64,000 nt of DNA from positions 62,001 to 126,000 of the forward strand of contig JAUIAV010000007.1 in NCBI GenBank assembly GCA_030425195.1, read 5' to 3'. The stretch comes from Gammaproteobacteria bacterium. GTDB lineage: Bacteria; Pseudomonadota; Gammaproteobacteria; Pseudomonadales; Azotimanducaceae. Below, in pieces: positions 52,607 to 60,466 of the stretch; positions within the stretch are counted from its first letter, which is position 1, and every line of letters starts with the position of its first letter. The notes below the pieces were generated by a model. It ran no database searches. It saw only the letters and a program-made list of their open reading frames with translations, and was not told the origin of the DNA. Made by a program: the position numbers and the translations under genes.

Positions 52607-53998
52607 TCATGCGGTCCGTACCGCCTCGCCGGGAATGTCGGCGCCTTCCTCACGCATTCGTGCCAGTTTGTGCCGGAGTGTCCGGGGACTGATACCGAGC
52701 CGCTGTGCGGCTGCTTCACGGCTGCCGTTTCCCGTACGGAGCGCTTCGAAGATCACCTCGCGTTCCCGTGCCTTCAGATCCTCTTCCAGACTGACGGGTC
52801 CGGCAGCGACGGTCGCGGTTTCCGCTTCCGCCGGGTCAGGCATATCGACAGCGACCACCTTCGAGGCCGCCCCTTCGAACGTCAGATGCTCCGGCCCGAT
52901 CACCGGTCCATCACAGAGCACGGCCGCGCGCTGCATCAGATTGGTGAGTTCCCGCACGTTGCCGGGCCAGGCATAGCTTTCCAGGTGTCCAACGGCGGTC
53001 TCGGAAAGCGCCGTGGGGGTGGCGTCAGGGCGCAGAGCCTTCTGCCCGTTGAGAATGTGCTCTGCCAGGGGCAGCACGTCACCGGGCCTTTCCCGCAACG
53101 GTGGCAGGCAGAGTGGGAGCACGTTCAACCTGTAGAACAGATCCTCACGGAACCGGCCGTCGGCCACCTCCGTTTTCAGGTCCAGATTGGTGGTGGCGAT
53201 CACACGCACATCCAGGTCCATCACCTTGCGGCCGCCAAGGCGCTCCACTTCCCGCTCCTGCAGCACTCGGAGCAGCTTGGCCTGAAGCGGCGCACCCATC
53301 TCAGAAATCTCGTCCAGGAGCAGCGTGCCACCCTGAGCCTGCTCGAATTTTCCCGGGTAGGCGGACTGGGCGCCGGTGAACGCGCCCTTCTCGTAGCCGA
53401 AGAGCATGGCCTCGAGCATGTTTTCCGGAATGGCCGCACAGTTGATGGCGACGAAAGGCGCTTCCGCCCGCCGGGAATGCCGATGAATGAACCGGGCGAA
53501 CACTTCTTTTCCGGTGCCGCTTTCGCCGGAGATCATGACGGTCAGGTCGTTGTCGGCGAGCCGCCGGGCGAAATCCACCAGGCTCAGCGTCTTCGGATCT
53601 CTGGCGATCAGGTCCTCATCCAGGCCGGCCGGAGCGGCGGGCAGGTAGCGGTCGACCATCTCGATCAGGGCCTTACCGTCGAACGGCTTCGCCAGATAGT
53701 CCATGGCGCCCTGCTGCATGGCGCTCACCGCCTGCTGTATGGAACCGTAGGCCGTCATCAGAATCACGGGAATACCGGCATGACGCTCACGCACATGCGC
53801 CAGCAGCTCCAGACCGCCCACGGGCTGCATCTGCACGTCGGAGATCACCAGTCCGGGCGGCGAGCGATCCATCAGCAGCATCGCTTCCGCGCCATCCCCG
53901 GCAACGAGTACTTCATGTCCGGCGTCCAGGAGGGTTTCCTCGAGTGCTTCTCTGAGTGCTGCGTCATCCTCGACCACGAGTATCCGGGAGCTGCCCAT
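52607..53998 (-). CDS. fleR: sigma-54-dependent response regulator FleR (FlrC)
   Basis: Activates the class III genes (hook-basal body completion). The 463-residue protein has a receiver domain with phospho-acceptor Asp54 (V-I-S-D-V-Q-M), an AAA+ domain with Walker A G-E-S-G-T-G-K-E and the sigma-54-contact loop G-A-F-T-G-A, and a C-terminal Fis-type HTH ([13 protein letters not shown]). The start is ATG 53998; a GTG at 54001 sits directly after the fleS stop and is possible. Translationally coupled with fleS. Confidence 0.95.
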   Translation of the reverse strand: MGSSRILVVEDDAALREALEETLLDAGHEVLVAGDGAEAMLLMDRSPPGLVISDVQMQPVGGLELLAHVRERHAGIPVILMTAYGSIQQAVSAMQQGAMDYLAKPFDGKALIEMVDRYLPAAPAGLDEDLIARDPKTLSLVDFARRLADNDLTVMISGESGTGKEVFARFIHRHSRRAEAPFVAINCAAIPENMLEAMLFGYEKGAFTGAQSAYPGKFEQAQGGTLLLDEISEMGAPLQAKLLRVLQEREVERLGGRKVMDLDVRVIATTNLDLKTEVADGRFREDLFYRLNVLPLCLPPLRERPGDVLPLAEHILNGQKALRPDATPTALSETAVGHLESYAWPGNVRELTNLMQRAAVLCDGPVIGPEHLTFEGAASKVVAVDMPDPAEAETATVAAGPVSLEEDLKAREREVIFEALRTGNGSREAAAQRLGISPRTLRHKLARMREEGADIPGEAVRTA

Positions 53999-54001
53999 CA
54001 C

Positions 54002-55207
54002 TCAGTTCCCTCCCGCCGCCGCGCGCAGCGAGCGGTTTTCGAGCCCCGCGTCGAGCGGCAGCCGCAGACGGAAGGTGGCACCCCCGCTGGCGTTCCGCTC
54101 CAGCGTGATGGAGCCGCCGAAGCTCTCGGCGACCGTGCGCACCACCGCCAGTCCGAGGCCCGTGCCACCGGACCGGGTCGTGAAGAACGGCTCGAAGATA
54201 CGTCCGGCGATCTCGTCACGCACACCCGGACCGTCATCGGCAACGGCAATCTCCAGAAAGCCTTCGCTCGAACTGCGCACCGAGAGCGCCACGTGTTCGG
54301 CTCCGCTCTGCACGCCATTGCTGACCAGATTGACCAGCGCACCGACCAGCAGATCCTGATTGACGAACACGCAATGAGATCCGGGAGCGGCGGACACATC
54401 CGTACTCAGCGCATGGAGCATGCGCGGGTCCAGGGTCCGTCTCACCTGCTCGACGATCTCTTCAGCAGATACCCTCACCAGTTCACCCACATCGCCTCTG
54501 GCGAACATCAGCATGTCGTTGACCATCACCTCCAGCTCGCGGAGCCGCGCCAGGATCTTCTCGCCGCTGCGCCGGGCACGGTCTTCACCGGATCGTGCGA
54601 GGGTAGAGGCATGCAGCATGGCGGTGGCTACCGGAGTACGGACCTGATGCGCAAGGCGTGCGGCCATCTCCCCCATCTCCGTCAGTCTTTCGTTTCGGAC
54701 CACCCGTTCCTGGAGGTCGTGAATCTGCGTGACATCCGTCAGCACCACCACGCAGGTACCACCGCCCAGCTCCCGGCGGGTCAGCGTCAGGCGCCGCCGG
54801 CGTTCGAGCACGATGTCACCGCCGCTGCCGGAGCCCACCAGGTTTCCGGCGACCACCTTCTCCCAATGCGCACCTTTCCCGAGCCCTTCCAGCATGGATA
54901 CGGCTGTCGGGTTCGCTTCCTCGACGAGACCCGACGCACCCACCAGCACCACACCGACGGGCAGCTCCTCCATGAGTCCGGCCATGCGGGCGGCGATCCG
55001 CTCCTTCTCCGCCCGCTGCACCTCCCGTTCCTGACGGGCAACGCGGAGTTCCTCGTCCAGGGAAGCCACCTGACTTTCCAGGTCTCCGTAAGCTTCTTCC
55101 AGCCGGACGGAAAGGCTGTTGAAAACCCTGAAGGCTGCCTCCAGCTCCTGCCGTGATCGGGCACCGCCGTCCGGTACCCCCCTGCTCGGCACGGGGTTCG
55201 AAATCAT
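54002..55207 (-). CDS. fleS: sensor histidine kinase FleS (FlrB)
   Basis: Cytoplasmic partner of FleR. The 401-residue protein has a coiled-coil N-terminus (about residues 30-70), a PAS-like sensing domain, a HisKA dimerisation motif with H-Q-V-R-T-P-V-A-T-A near residue 190, and the ATPase with N-x-V-S-N-G (N-box), D-D-G-P-G-V and G-T-G-L-G-L-A (G-boxes). No transmembrane helix is seen. The ATG at 55207 has an AGGAGG site 10 bases upstream. A sigma-54 promoter lies about 75 bases upstream. Confidence 0.93.
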   Translation of the reverse strand: MISNPVPSRGVPDGGARSRQELEAAFRVFNSLSVRLEEAYGDLESQVASLDEELRVARQEREVQRAEKERIAARMAGLMEELPVGVVLVGASGLVEEANPTAVSMLEGLGKGAHWEKVVAGNLVGSGSGGDIVLERRRRLTLTRRELGGGTCVVVLTDVTQIHDLQERVVRNERLTEMGEMAARLAHQVRTPVATAMLHASTLARSGEDRARRSGEKILARLRELEVMVNDMLMFARGDVGELVRVSAEEIVEQVRRTLDPRMLHALSTDVSAAPGSHCVFVNQDLLVGALVNLVSNGVQSGAEHVALSVRSSSEGFLEIAVADDGPGVRDEIAGRIFEPFFTTRSGGTGLGLAVVRTVAESFGGSITLERNASGGATFRLRLPLDAGLENRSLRAAAGGN

Positions 55208-55279
55208 CGTCGCTCGCCTCCTCGGCCTGATGGTCCAGGTCTGCCTGCCCGGCTTGATCCAGGCACATGGCACAGATAA

Positions 55280-55295
55280 GGCAAAAAACATGCCG
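55280..55295 (-). promoter_or_regulatory. sigma-54 promoter of fleSR
   Basis: On the minus strand CGGCATG, then TTTT, then TTGCC; GG and GC are 10 bases apart (forward positions 55293-55294 and 55281-55282). The predicted start is about 60 bases before fleS. In Pseudomonas fleSR is FleQ/sigma-54 dependent, which agrees. The rest of the fleS-fleQ gap (55208-55430) shows only a small hairpin at 55360-55373. Confidence 0.68.
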
Positions 55296-55430
55296 CTGCC
55301 GTTAACTCCTGGAATATCAGTCGCTTATGTAGAGGCGGATGCCGGAATAGGGGGTCTCTGACGGAAAGCCGTCAACAATCCGACGGGCTCCGGTCCGGGA
55401 AGAAGGGTCAGGCGACGGAAGACCGACGCT

Positions 55431-56768
55431 TCAGGCGACGCGGCTGGCGTCCGTGTCCAGTTCGTATTTCCGGATTTTCTCGACGAGCGTCGTGCGGCCC
55501 ACGTTCAGCATACGGGCGGCTTCCGCCACCACACCTCTGGAACGCCGCAGCGCGTGTTCGATCAGCTCCCTTTCGATCTGCTGGAGGTGCTCCTTCAGGT
55601 CCACCGACAGACCCTCTCCGGCCGCAGCGTCCGGATCGGGGACCTGCACGGTTGTGTCCTCAACGGCGGCGGCAACTTCCATCCTCGGATCATCGGGCAC
55701 ATCATCCCGGTAGTCCTGTGGCAGATCCGACGGTTCGATGGTTCTGCCCGGGTGCATGATCGCCATGCGCTCCACCAGGTTCGCCAGCTCGCGGACGTTA
55801 CCCGGCCACCGGTGCCGGGTCAGCTGCCGCATGGCGGAGGGCGAAAACCGCACGGAGACCCCGGAGCGTCTCTCCACATCCGTCACCAGCTCGTCGACGA
55901 GCAGCGGCAGGTCGCCGATCCGTTCCCTGAGGGCGGGCACTTCCAGCGGGAATACGTTCAGCCGGTAGTAGAGATCTTCGCGGAACCGGCCTTCTGCGAC
56001 TGCCTGCCTGAGATTCCGGTGGGTGGCCGCGACGATCCGCACGTCGCATCGAATCGTACGGTTGCCGCCGACGCGCTCGAACGTGCGCTCCTGAAGTACG
56101 CGCAGCAGCTTCACCTGCATCTCCAGGCTCATGTCTCCGATCTCATCGAGAAAGAGCGTGCCGCCCTCGGCGAGCTCGAATCTGCCTTTGCGCGCACTGA
56201 GGGCCCCGGTGAAGGCCCCCTTCTCGTGACCGAACAGCTCGCTCTCCATCAGCTCGGAGGGGATGGCACCGCAGTTGACGGGCACGAACACCCCGTCCGA
56301 GCGATCGGAATGCGCATGGATGCTTCGTGCCACCCGCTCCTTGCCGGTGCCGGACTCCCCGAGAATCAGCACGCTGGTGTTGAAGGGGGCAACCTGGCCG
56401 ATCAGCTCGACCAGGGTTCGAATGACGGGCGTCGTTCCGGTGGGGAGAAGTCCCCGGCTCCCGGGCCTGGGTCGTGCGAATTCGGCCGGTGCCTGATCGG
56501 CCCGTCCTTCCCAGTGAAAGAGCGCCACATCCGGCGCCGCCGCTTCCACGGTTTCCAGCCAGCCGGTCACCGCCGGTGTTTCCCTCGGACCCACCACGAT
56601 CACGCCGGTCAGGCACTGACCTTCGAACACCTGTTCATCCAGATGCCGGGCGGGCTCGTGTATCTGTGGCGAATAGCCGAAGAAGTTGAGGAAGAGGGCG
56701 ATTTTGCGCGCGCGGGTTCCGTCGGTATCCAGAACCAGTACTTTCCCGTGTGGGATCAAATCAGGCAC
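55431..56768 (-). CDS. fleQ: flagellar master regulator FleQ (FlrA)
   Basis: Sigma-54 activator at the top of the flagellar cascade. The 445-residue protein has an N-terminal receiver-like domain whose phosphorylation Asp is replaced (V-I-V-V-G), an AAA+ domain with G-E-S-G-T-G-K-E and G-A-F-T-G-A, and a Fis-type HTH ([12 protein letters not shown]). These are the FleQ features. The c-di-GMP-binding L-F-R-S segment of P. aeruginosa seems altered here. The start may be GTG 56768 or TTG 56759. Confidence 0.93.
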   Translation of the reverse strand: MPDLIPHGKVLVLDTDGTRARKIALFLNFFGYSPQIHEPARHLDEQVFEGQCLTGVIVVGPRETPAVTGWLETVEAAAPDVALFHWEGRADQAPAEFARPRPGSRGLLPTGTTPVIRTLVELIGQVAPFNTSVLILGESGTGKERVARSIHAHSDRSDGVFVPVNCGAIPSELMESELFGHEKGAFTGALSARKGRFELAEGGTLFLDEIGDMSLEMQVKLLRVLQERTFERVGGNRTIRCDVRIVAATHRNLRQAVAEGRFREDLYYRLNVFPLEVPALRERIGDLPLLVDELVTDVERRSGVSVRFSPSAMRQLTRHRWPGNVRELANLVERMAIMHPGRTIEPSDLPQDYRDDVPDDPRMEVAAAVEDTTVQVPDPDAAAGEGLSVDLKEHLQQIERELIEHALRRSRGVVAEAARMLNVGRTTLVEKIRKYELDTDASRVA

Positions 56769-57141
56769 TCCAGTCAGGTTTCTACTCTGGCGCCTCCCCT
56801 GTTCCCACCGGTCATCCGGTCGGCCTGCTGGATCTCCTGGATCTCTCTCAGCACCCGGGCCAACTCGCGCCTTCGTGCTGCCGATCGATCAGATCCCTGT
56901 GTCTTTCCCTGCCTGTCCGTTACCGAACTTGTTATGATCCCGCTCCGCTTCACGATCGCCTGATCGATCCGTCGGGTCGCGCTTTTCAGCAAACTTAATT
57001 GCCGTCGCCGCGAGTTGGCAACGTTAGTTTCGGGTTTGCAACGGTATGGACCCAAAATGGGGAGAGTTGCCACCATTCTGGGTGCGAGTGATATCAGAGT
57101 GATATCGGCTGCCGCGAAAAAACGGCATTCCGGAGACCACT
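56769..57141. other. intergenic region between fleQ and the MarR-type gene
   Basis: 373 bases between divergent genes. It holds a TATGAT at 56933-56938 without a matching -35 and a direct repeat at 57086-57106. A minus-strand open frame ending at 56774 has a helical C-terminus but no ribosome site and no recognisable homology, so I do not call it a gene. Promoters of both fleQ and the MarR-type gene should lie here. Confidence 0.6.
57086..57106. repeat. direct repeat, possible operator
   Basis: GAGTGATATC occurs at 57086-57095 and again at 57097-57106, an 11-base period (about one helical turn). It lies 36 bases before the MarR-type start and could bind that protein. Confidence 0.45.
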
Positions 57142-57678
57142 GTGCATTTGCACACTGCCGGAGAAAAACTCCTTTTGCTACCATCAACCACGCCCCAAGC
57201 CAGGAATTTCAACTCCGTGACCCGCGAATTCGTCGATGCCCTTGGAGATCTGCTCACTGACTACCTCGGCATCGTGATCGATATCGATTCGAAGTCGGAG
57301 ACGAGCTACAAGGGGATCTATTCGGTCAAGGAACTCCGCGTGATGCACATGGTGTTCAGCCACTGGCGCCGCGGCGCTCCCTGCACCGTCACTCAGATCG
57401 CCACGGAAACCGGCATCAGCAAGACCACCGTGTCCCGCGCCATCACCACCCTCATGACCAATGGCCTGCTCAAAGAGCAGCCGGATCCGGAAGACGGCCG
57501 CCGCCGCCATCTGCTGCCGACGGATGCCGGCAGGAGAATGCTGGAGAACGTGAATGCCTGGCTGTCGCTCTGGGCGGACCGGCTGCGGGACATCATGGCA
57601 CGGGAGGAGAACTCGATCATCGCACCGGAGCCGCGTCCGGATGCCTCTCAGGTGTCCGTGGACGCCGCTTCCCGATAG
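57142..57678 (+). CDS. MarR-type winged-helix regulator
   Basis: A 178-residue DNA-binding protein. The winged helix is evident: Q-I-A-T-E-T-G-I-S-K-T-T-V-S-R-A-I (recognition helix), then L-L-K-E-Q-P-D-P-E-D-G-R-R-R-H-L-L-P-T-D-A-G (wing), with a helical dimerisation tail. This matches MarR/HTH transcriptional regulators. The GTG at 57142 has a CGGAG site 6 bases upstream; GTG 57208 is an alternative start. It lies between fleQ and the fliT-fliD block and overlaps fliT tail-to-tail by 31 bases. A role in flagellar control is only suggested by place. Confidence 0.82.
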   Translation: MHLHTAGEKLLLLPSTTPQARNFNSVTREFVDALGDLLTDYLGIVIDIDSKSETSYKGIYSVKELRVMHMVFSHWRRGAPCTVTQIATETGISKTTVSRAITTLMTNGLLKEQPDPEDGRRRHLLPTDAGRRMLENVNAWLSLWADRLRDIMAREENSIIAPEPRPDASQVSVDAASR

Positions 57679-57965
57679 GCGCCCACCGCCCGCCGGCCGC
57701 GCCGATGCTCTGAGAGTGCGTCCGAAACCCGGGTGCGCGCGTTCCGGGCAAGCGCGGCGAGCTTGCGATCAGACCGGAGGATGCTCTGCACCAGGCTCGT
57801 CTCCCCGGCCGGGTCTTCCGTGGCGTCGAAGAGGGCTTCGAGGAGATCCCGGCGATGACCGCCGAGTTCCGAGGCCCCTTCCCAGTCACCCGACTCTGCG
57901 GCATCCAGCATCGCGTCCGAGACCGTTCTGATTTTCGATCGCAGCGTCTGACGTGTTCCGCTCAT
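57648..57965 (-). CDS. fliT: flagellar export chaperone FliT
   Basis: A 105-residue helical protein that follows fliS by 2 bases. FliT is the cap-protein (FliD) chaperone; it is poorly conserved, and the call rests on size, helical content (S-D-A-M-L-D-A-A-E-S-G-D-W-E) and position. The L-A-A-L-A-R-N-A-R-T-R-V helix near residue 72 fits. Confidence 0.72.
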   Translation of the reverse strand: MSGTRQTLRSKIRTVSDAMLDAAESGDWEGASELGGHRRDLLEALFDATEDPAGETSLVQSILRSDRKLAALARNARTRVSDALSEHRRGRRAVGAYREAASTDT

Positions 57966-57967
57966 GC

Positions 57968-58372
57968 TCAGGCGGCACCCTGATCGGCGGTCTGCCCGGC
58001 CAGAATCACATCCCAGGCCGACCTGATTTCCCGGAGCAGATCGGCGACCTCGTCCAGGATCGCCGGATCCGCTTCGGCGTTCGCGGTGAGCAGGCGCCCA
58101 CTGATGTAGACATAGAGGTCCCCCAGATTCTGACTGATCTCCCCCGCTTCGGGATTCAGGCTCCCGCGCAGCCCATCCACAATGGAGATGGCCTTGCCGA
58201 TCTGCTCACCTTTCTGTGCCGCTTCACCACGCTGGATGTGACCCTTGGCGGTGGCGATCCGCTCCAGGGCACCGTCGAGCAGCATCTGCACCAGACGCTC
58301 CCGGGAAGCGCCGCCGATCGCGCCGCCGGCCCCGACACTCTGATAGGCACTCACACCCTGTGGATTGTTCAT
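57968..58372 (-). CDS. fliS: flagellin export chaperone FliS
   Basis: A 134-residue chaperone that keeps flagellin unfolded in the cytosol. The N-terminus has S-A-Y-Q-S-V, the family signature, followed by R-L-V-Q-M-L-L-D-G-A-L-E and a Y-V-Y-I-S-G-R-L-L-T-A-N segment. Start ATG 58372; an upstream frame extension is rejected. Follows fliD by 25 bases. Confidence 0.95.
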   Translation of the reverse strand: MNNPQGVSAYQSVGAGGAIGGASRERLVQMLLDGALERIATAKGHIQRGEAAQKGEQIGKAISIVDGLRGSLNPEAGEISQNLGDLYVYISGRLLTANAEADPAILDEVADLLREIRSAWDVILAGQTADQGAA

Positions 58373-58397
58373 GATTGACGTCCTGTTCTGATTGGGT

Positions 58398-59789
58398 CTA
58401 CTGGCTGCCCGGGTTGTTCGAATAACCCGGCAGGTTGGCCAGCTGCTGCCCCAGGAAGGCACTGGTGGAGTCCAGCTGGCTGATGAGGGAATCGAGGGCC
58501 GAGAACTGCGCCGTCAGCCTCGCTTCCACTGACGCCATCCTCAGATCCAGAGCTTCGCGCTGACCCGAGATGTCGTCGATCAGGGTTTCGAGACCGTCTT
58601 CCCGGGTGGACAGGGCCGATTCCGGCTCGAGAAATTCGCCGAGCATCTCGTCGAGCAGCGTGGCGAAGCCGCCGTCGTCGGAGAACAGCCGGCCCACATC
58701 ATCGAAGCCGCTCGCGAATACATCGCCGAGCACGCTTTCATCCAGCGTCAGGGTTCCATCCAGGTTCGTGCTGATACCGATTTCCGTGAGGGCGCGGAAG
58801 GGGCTCGATGTGCCGTCCGCGATACTGCCGACGGTGGAACGGAGGTCGAAGACCAGATTCCGAACGGCGCTCTCACCGAACAGCGGCGCCGCGATGAGGG
58901 TGTCCGCGTCGAAAGCCGTCTGGCTGGAGAGCGTGCCGACCAGCTCGTTGTAGCCCTCCACGAAGGCACGGATCTGATCCCGGGCGGCTTCCGTGTCGAA
59001 GCCCACCACCAGATCGTAGACGGTGCCGGGCTGTGCGGCGACCAGATCGATGGATACCCCTTCGATGGCATCGGCTACCACATTGCTGGCGGCAGAGACT
59101 TCGAGACCGTCGATGAACAGGGCGGCATCGGCTGCCGCATCCACCTCGGTCATGTTCACGGTGCCGCCGAGCGGGTCGAATATCAGTGTCTCCAGCCCCG
59201 CATCGCCGCTGGCCAGCACCGTGACCGCACTCGCTGCACCTTCCTCTGCCGAGGTCAGCACCAGATGCGCACCCTCCACGCTGTTCACGATACCGGCGAG
59301 TACCGAGGTATTGAATTCGGAATCGTTGATGGCCGCCGCGATCTCCACCAGCGTGTCGTTGGGACTGGCGATGTCCACGGTGAAGCTCTCGGCCCCGGAA
59401 CTGATGGTCAGTGTGCCGCTGCCCACCACCGCATCCGCGGCGGCAAAGGCGTCACTTCGGATCTTGTGGCCGCTCGCCAGGGAGACGACTTCGATACCGT
59501 AACGGCCGGGCACCGCGCTGGTATCGGCGGTGGCCGTAAAGATCTCCTCGTTCGACGATCCCGTGGTCCGGCCCTGGAAGGTTTCCAGATCCAGAAGCGG
59601 CTCGAGCTCGCTCTGAAAGGTGCTCACCGCCCCCTTGACCGTCCCGAGCGCGGACAGCTTGGCCAGCGCCTGCGCTTCGCGCTGATCGAGGCGGGTCTGG
59701 GTCGGGGCTCTTTCGGCCGCGACGAGCTGGGAGACGATCCCCGCCACATCGAGTCCGGATCCGATCCCTGGTGATGAAAGAGAGGACAT
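58398..59789 (-). CDS. fliD: flagellar filament cap protein FliD
   Basis: A 463-residue cap/adhesion protein that folds flagellin at the filament tip. The N-terminus has the FliD signature G-I-G-S-G-L-D-V-A-G-I-V-S-Q-L-V-A-A-E and the C-terminus has the heptad coiled coil ending in A-F-L-G-Q-Q-L-A-N-L. The centre is variable. It follows flaG by 63 bases. Confidence 0.95.
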   Translation of the reverse strand: MSSLSSPGIGSGLDVAGIVSQLVAAERAPTQTRLDQREAQALAKLSALGTVKGAVSTFQSELEPLLDLETFQGRTTGSSNEEIFTATADTSAVPGRYGIEVVSLASGHKIRSDAFAAADAVVGSGTLTISSGAESFTVDIASPNDTLVEIAAAINDSEFNTSVLAGIVNSVEGAHLVLTSAEEGAASAVTVLASGDAGLETLIFDPLGGTVNMTEVDAAADAALFIDGLEVSAASNVVADAIEGVSIDLVAAQPGTVYDLVVGFDTEAARDQIRAFVEGYNELVGTLSSQTAFDADTLIAAPLFGESAVRNLVFDLRSTVGSIADGTSSPFRALTEIGISTNLDGTLTLDESVLGDVFASGFDDVGRLFSDDGGFATLLDEMLGEFLEPESALSTREDGLETLIDDISGQREALDLRMASVEARLTAQFSALDSLISQLDSTSAFLGQQLANLPGYSNNPGSQ

Positions 59790-59852
59790 CAGGCCGCTCC
59801 GGGTCAGAATATCAGGAGGTCAGGGTGCATTTTCCGTACCAGGCTGCGTGAC

Positions 59853-60230
59853 TCAGGCTTCCGTATCCAGCAGCAGGGCGCGGTTGCTGGCCAGCGCTTC
59901 CGACATCCTGAGAAATTCCTCACTGGGGATCTGCCTGATCACTTCCTTGGTCTCACCGTCCAGCACCGTGACGACGGTGTGTCCGCTGGCTTCGTGGACG
60001 CTGAAGCTGAGATCACGGTTCATGCTCTTCACGAAGCGGGAAATGCTTTCGGCCAGGCGCTCGAGCTCCGGCAGCTCCACGGGCTCCGAACGGGAAACAC
60101 CGTTCACCGGCAAGCTCGTGCCGCCGCTCGGCGTGTTCTGGCCAGCCCGAACGGCTGCGGCAATCGACGTCTCCGTCCGGCGAGCGGGACCCACCGTCGA
60201 GGCCTGATTAGTTGATGTCACGTCCAGCAT
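59853..60230 (-). CDS. flaG: FlaG family protein
   Basis: A 125-residue protein with the FlaG C-terminal domain: V-K-S-M-N-R-D-L-S-F-S-V-H and V-L-D-G-E-T-K-E-V-I-R-Q-I-P-S-E-E. FlaG affects filament length in several polar flagellates. The N-terminus is unconserved. Lies between fliC and fliD, 221 bases downstream of fliC. Confidence 0.92.
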   Translation of the reverse strand: MLDVTSTNQASTVGPARRTETSIAAAVRAGQNTPSGGTSLPVNGVSRSEPVELPELERLAESISRFVKSMNRDLSFSVHEASGHTVVTVLDGETKEVIRQIPSEEFLRMSEALASNRALLLDTEA

Positions 60231-60317
60231 GGCTCATTTCCCATCCAAGACCCTGTCCTTGGAACCCGCCGTGAAGCGGACCCTTTCCGCCTGAGAATGT
60301 CCTGTCTCGAGACGGCG

Positions 60318-60340
60318 GGGCCGGGCACTGTGCCCGGCCC
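60318..60340. terminator. GC-rich hairpin downstream of fliC
   Basis: GGGCCGGGCA (60318-60327) and TGCCCGGCCC (60331-60340) form a strong perfect stem. It stands about 110 bases after the fliC stop and lacks a T tract, so it could be a processing or partial terminator between fliC and flaG. Confidence 0.5.
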
Positions 60341-60413
60341 GGACGGCGCGATCTTCCCTGACCGCTCCGTTACCCACCACGCGCGCCTTCGTCAGACCGC
60401 GTGGCGCCGGTGC

Positions 60414-60466
60414 TTACTGAAGCAGACCTGCTTTACTGAAGCAGACCTGCTTTACTGAAGCAGACT
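60414..60466. repeat. 19-base tandem repeat at the fliC stop
   Basis: A 19-base unit occurs at 60414-60432 and 60433-60451, and a third, partial copy (15 bases) at 60452-60466 contains the last codons and TAA of fliC. Each copy repeats the coding for S-L-L-Q followed by a stop. Confidence 0.9.

Noticed and set aside
52670-55156. 828-codon plus-strand frame across fleR and fleS
   Set aside because: Antisense shadow of two genes with complete two-component motifs; composition rich in His, Gln and Arg.
56933-56938. TATGAT as promoter of the MarR-type gene
   Set aside because: No -35 hexamer at suitable distance and about 200 bases from the start codon.
56774-57187. Minus-strand frame of 137 codons upstream of fleQ
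   Set aside because: No ribosome site at any plausible start, overlaps the MarR-type start, and no recognisable domain. The C-terminal helix-like stretch is not enough.
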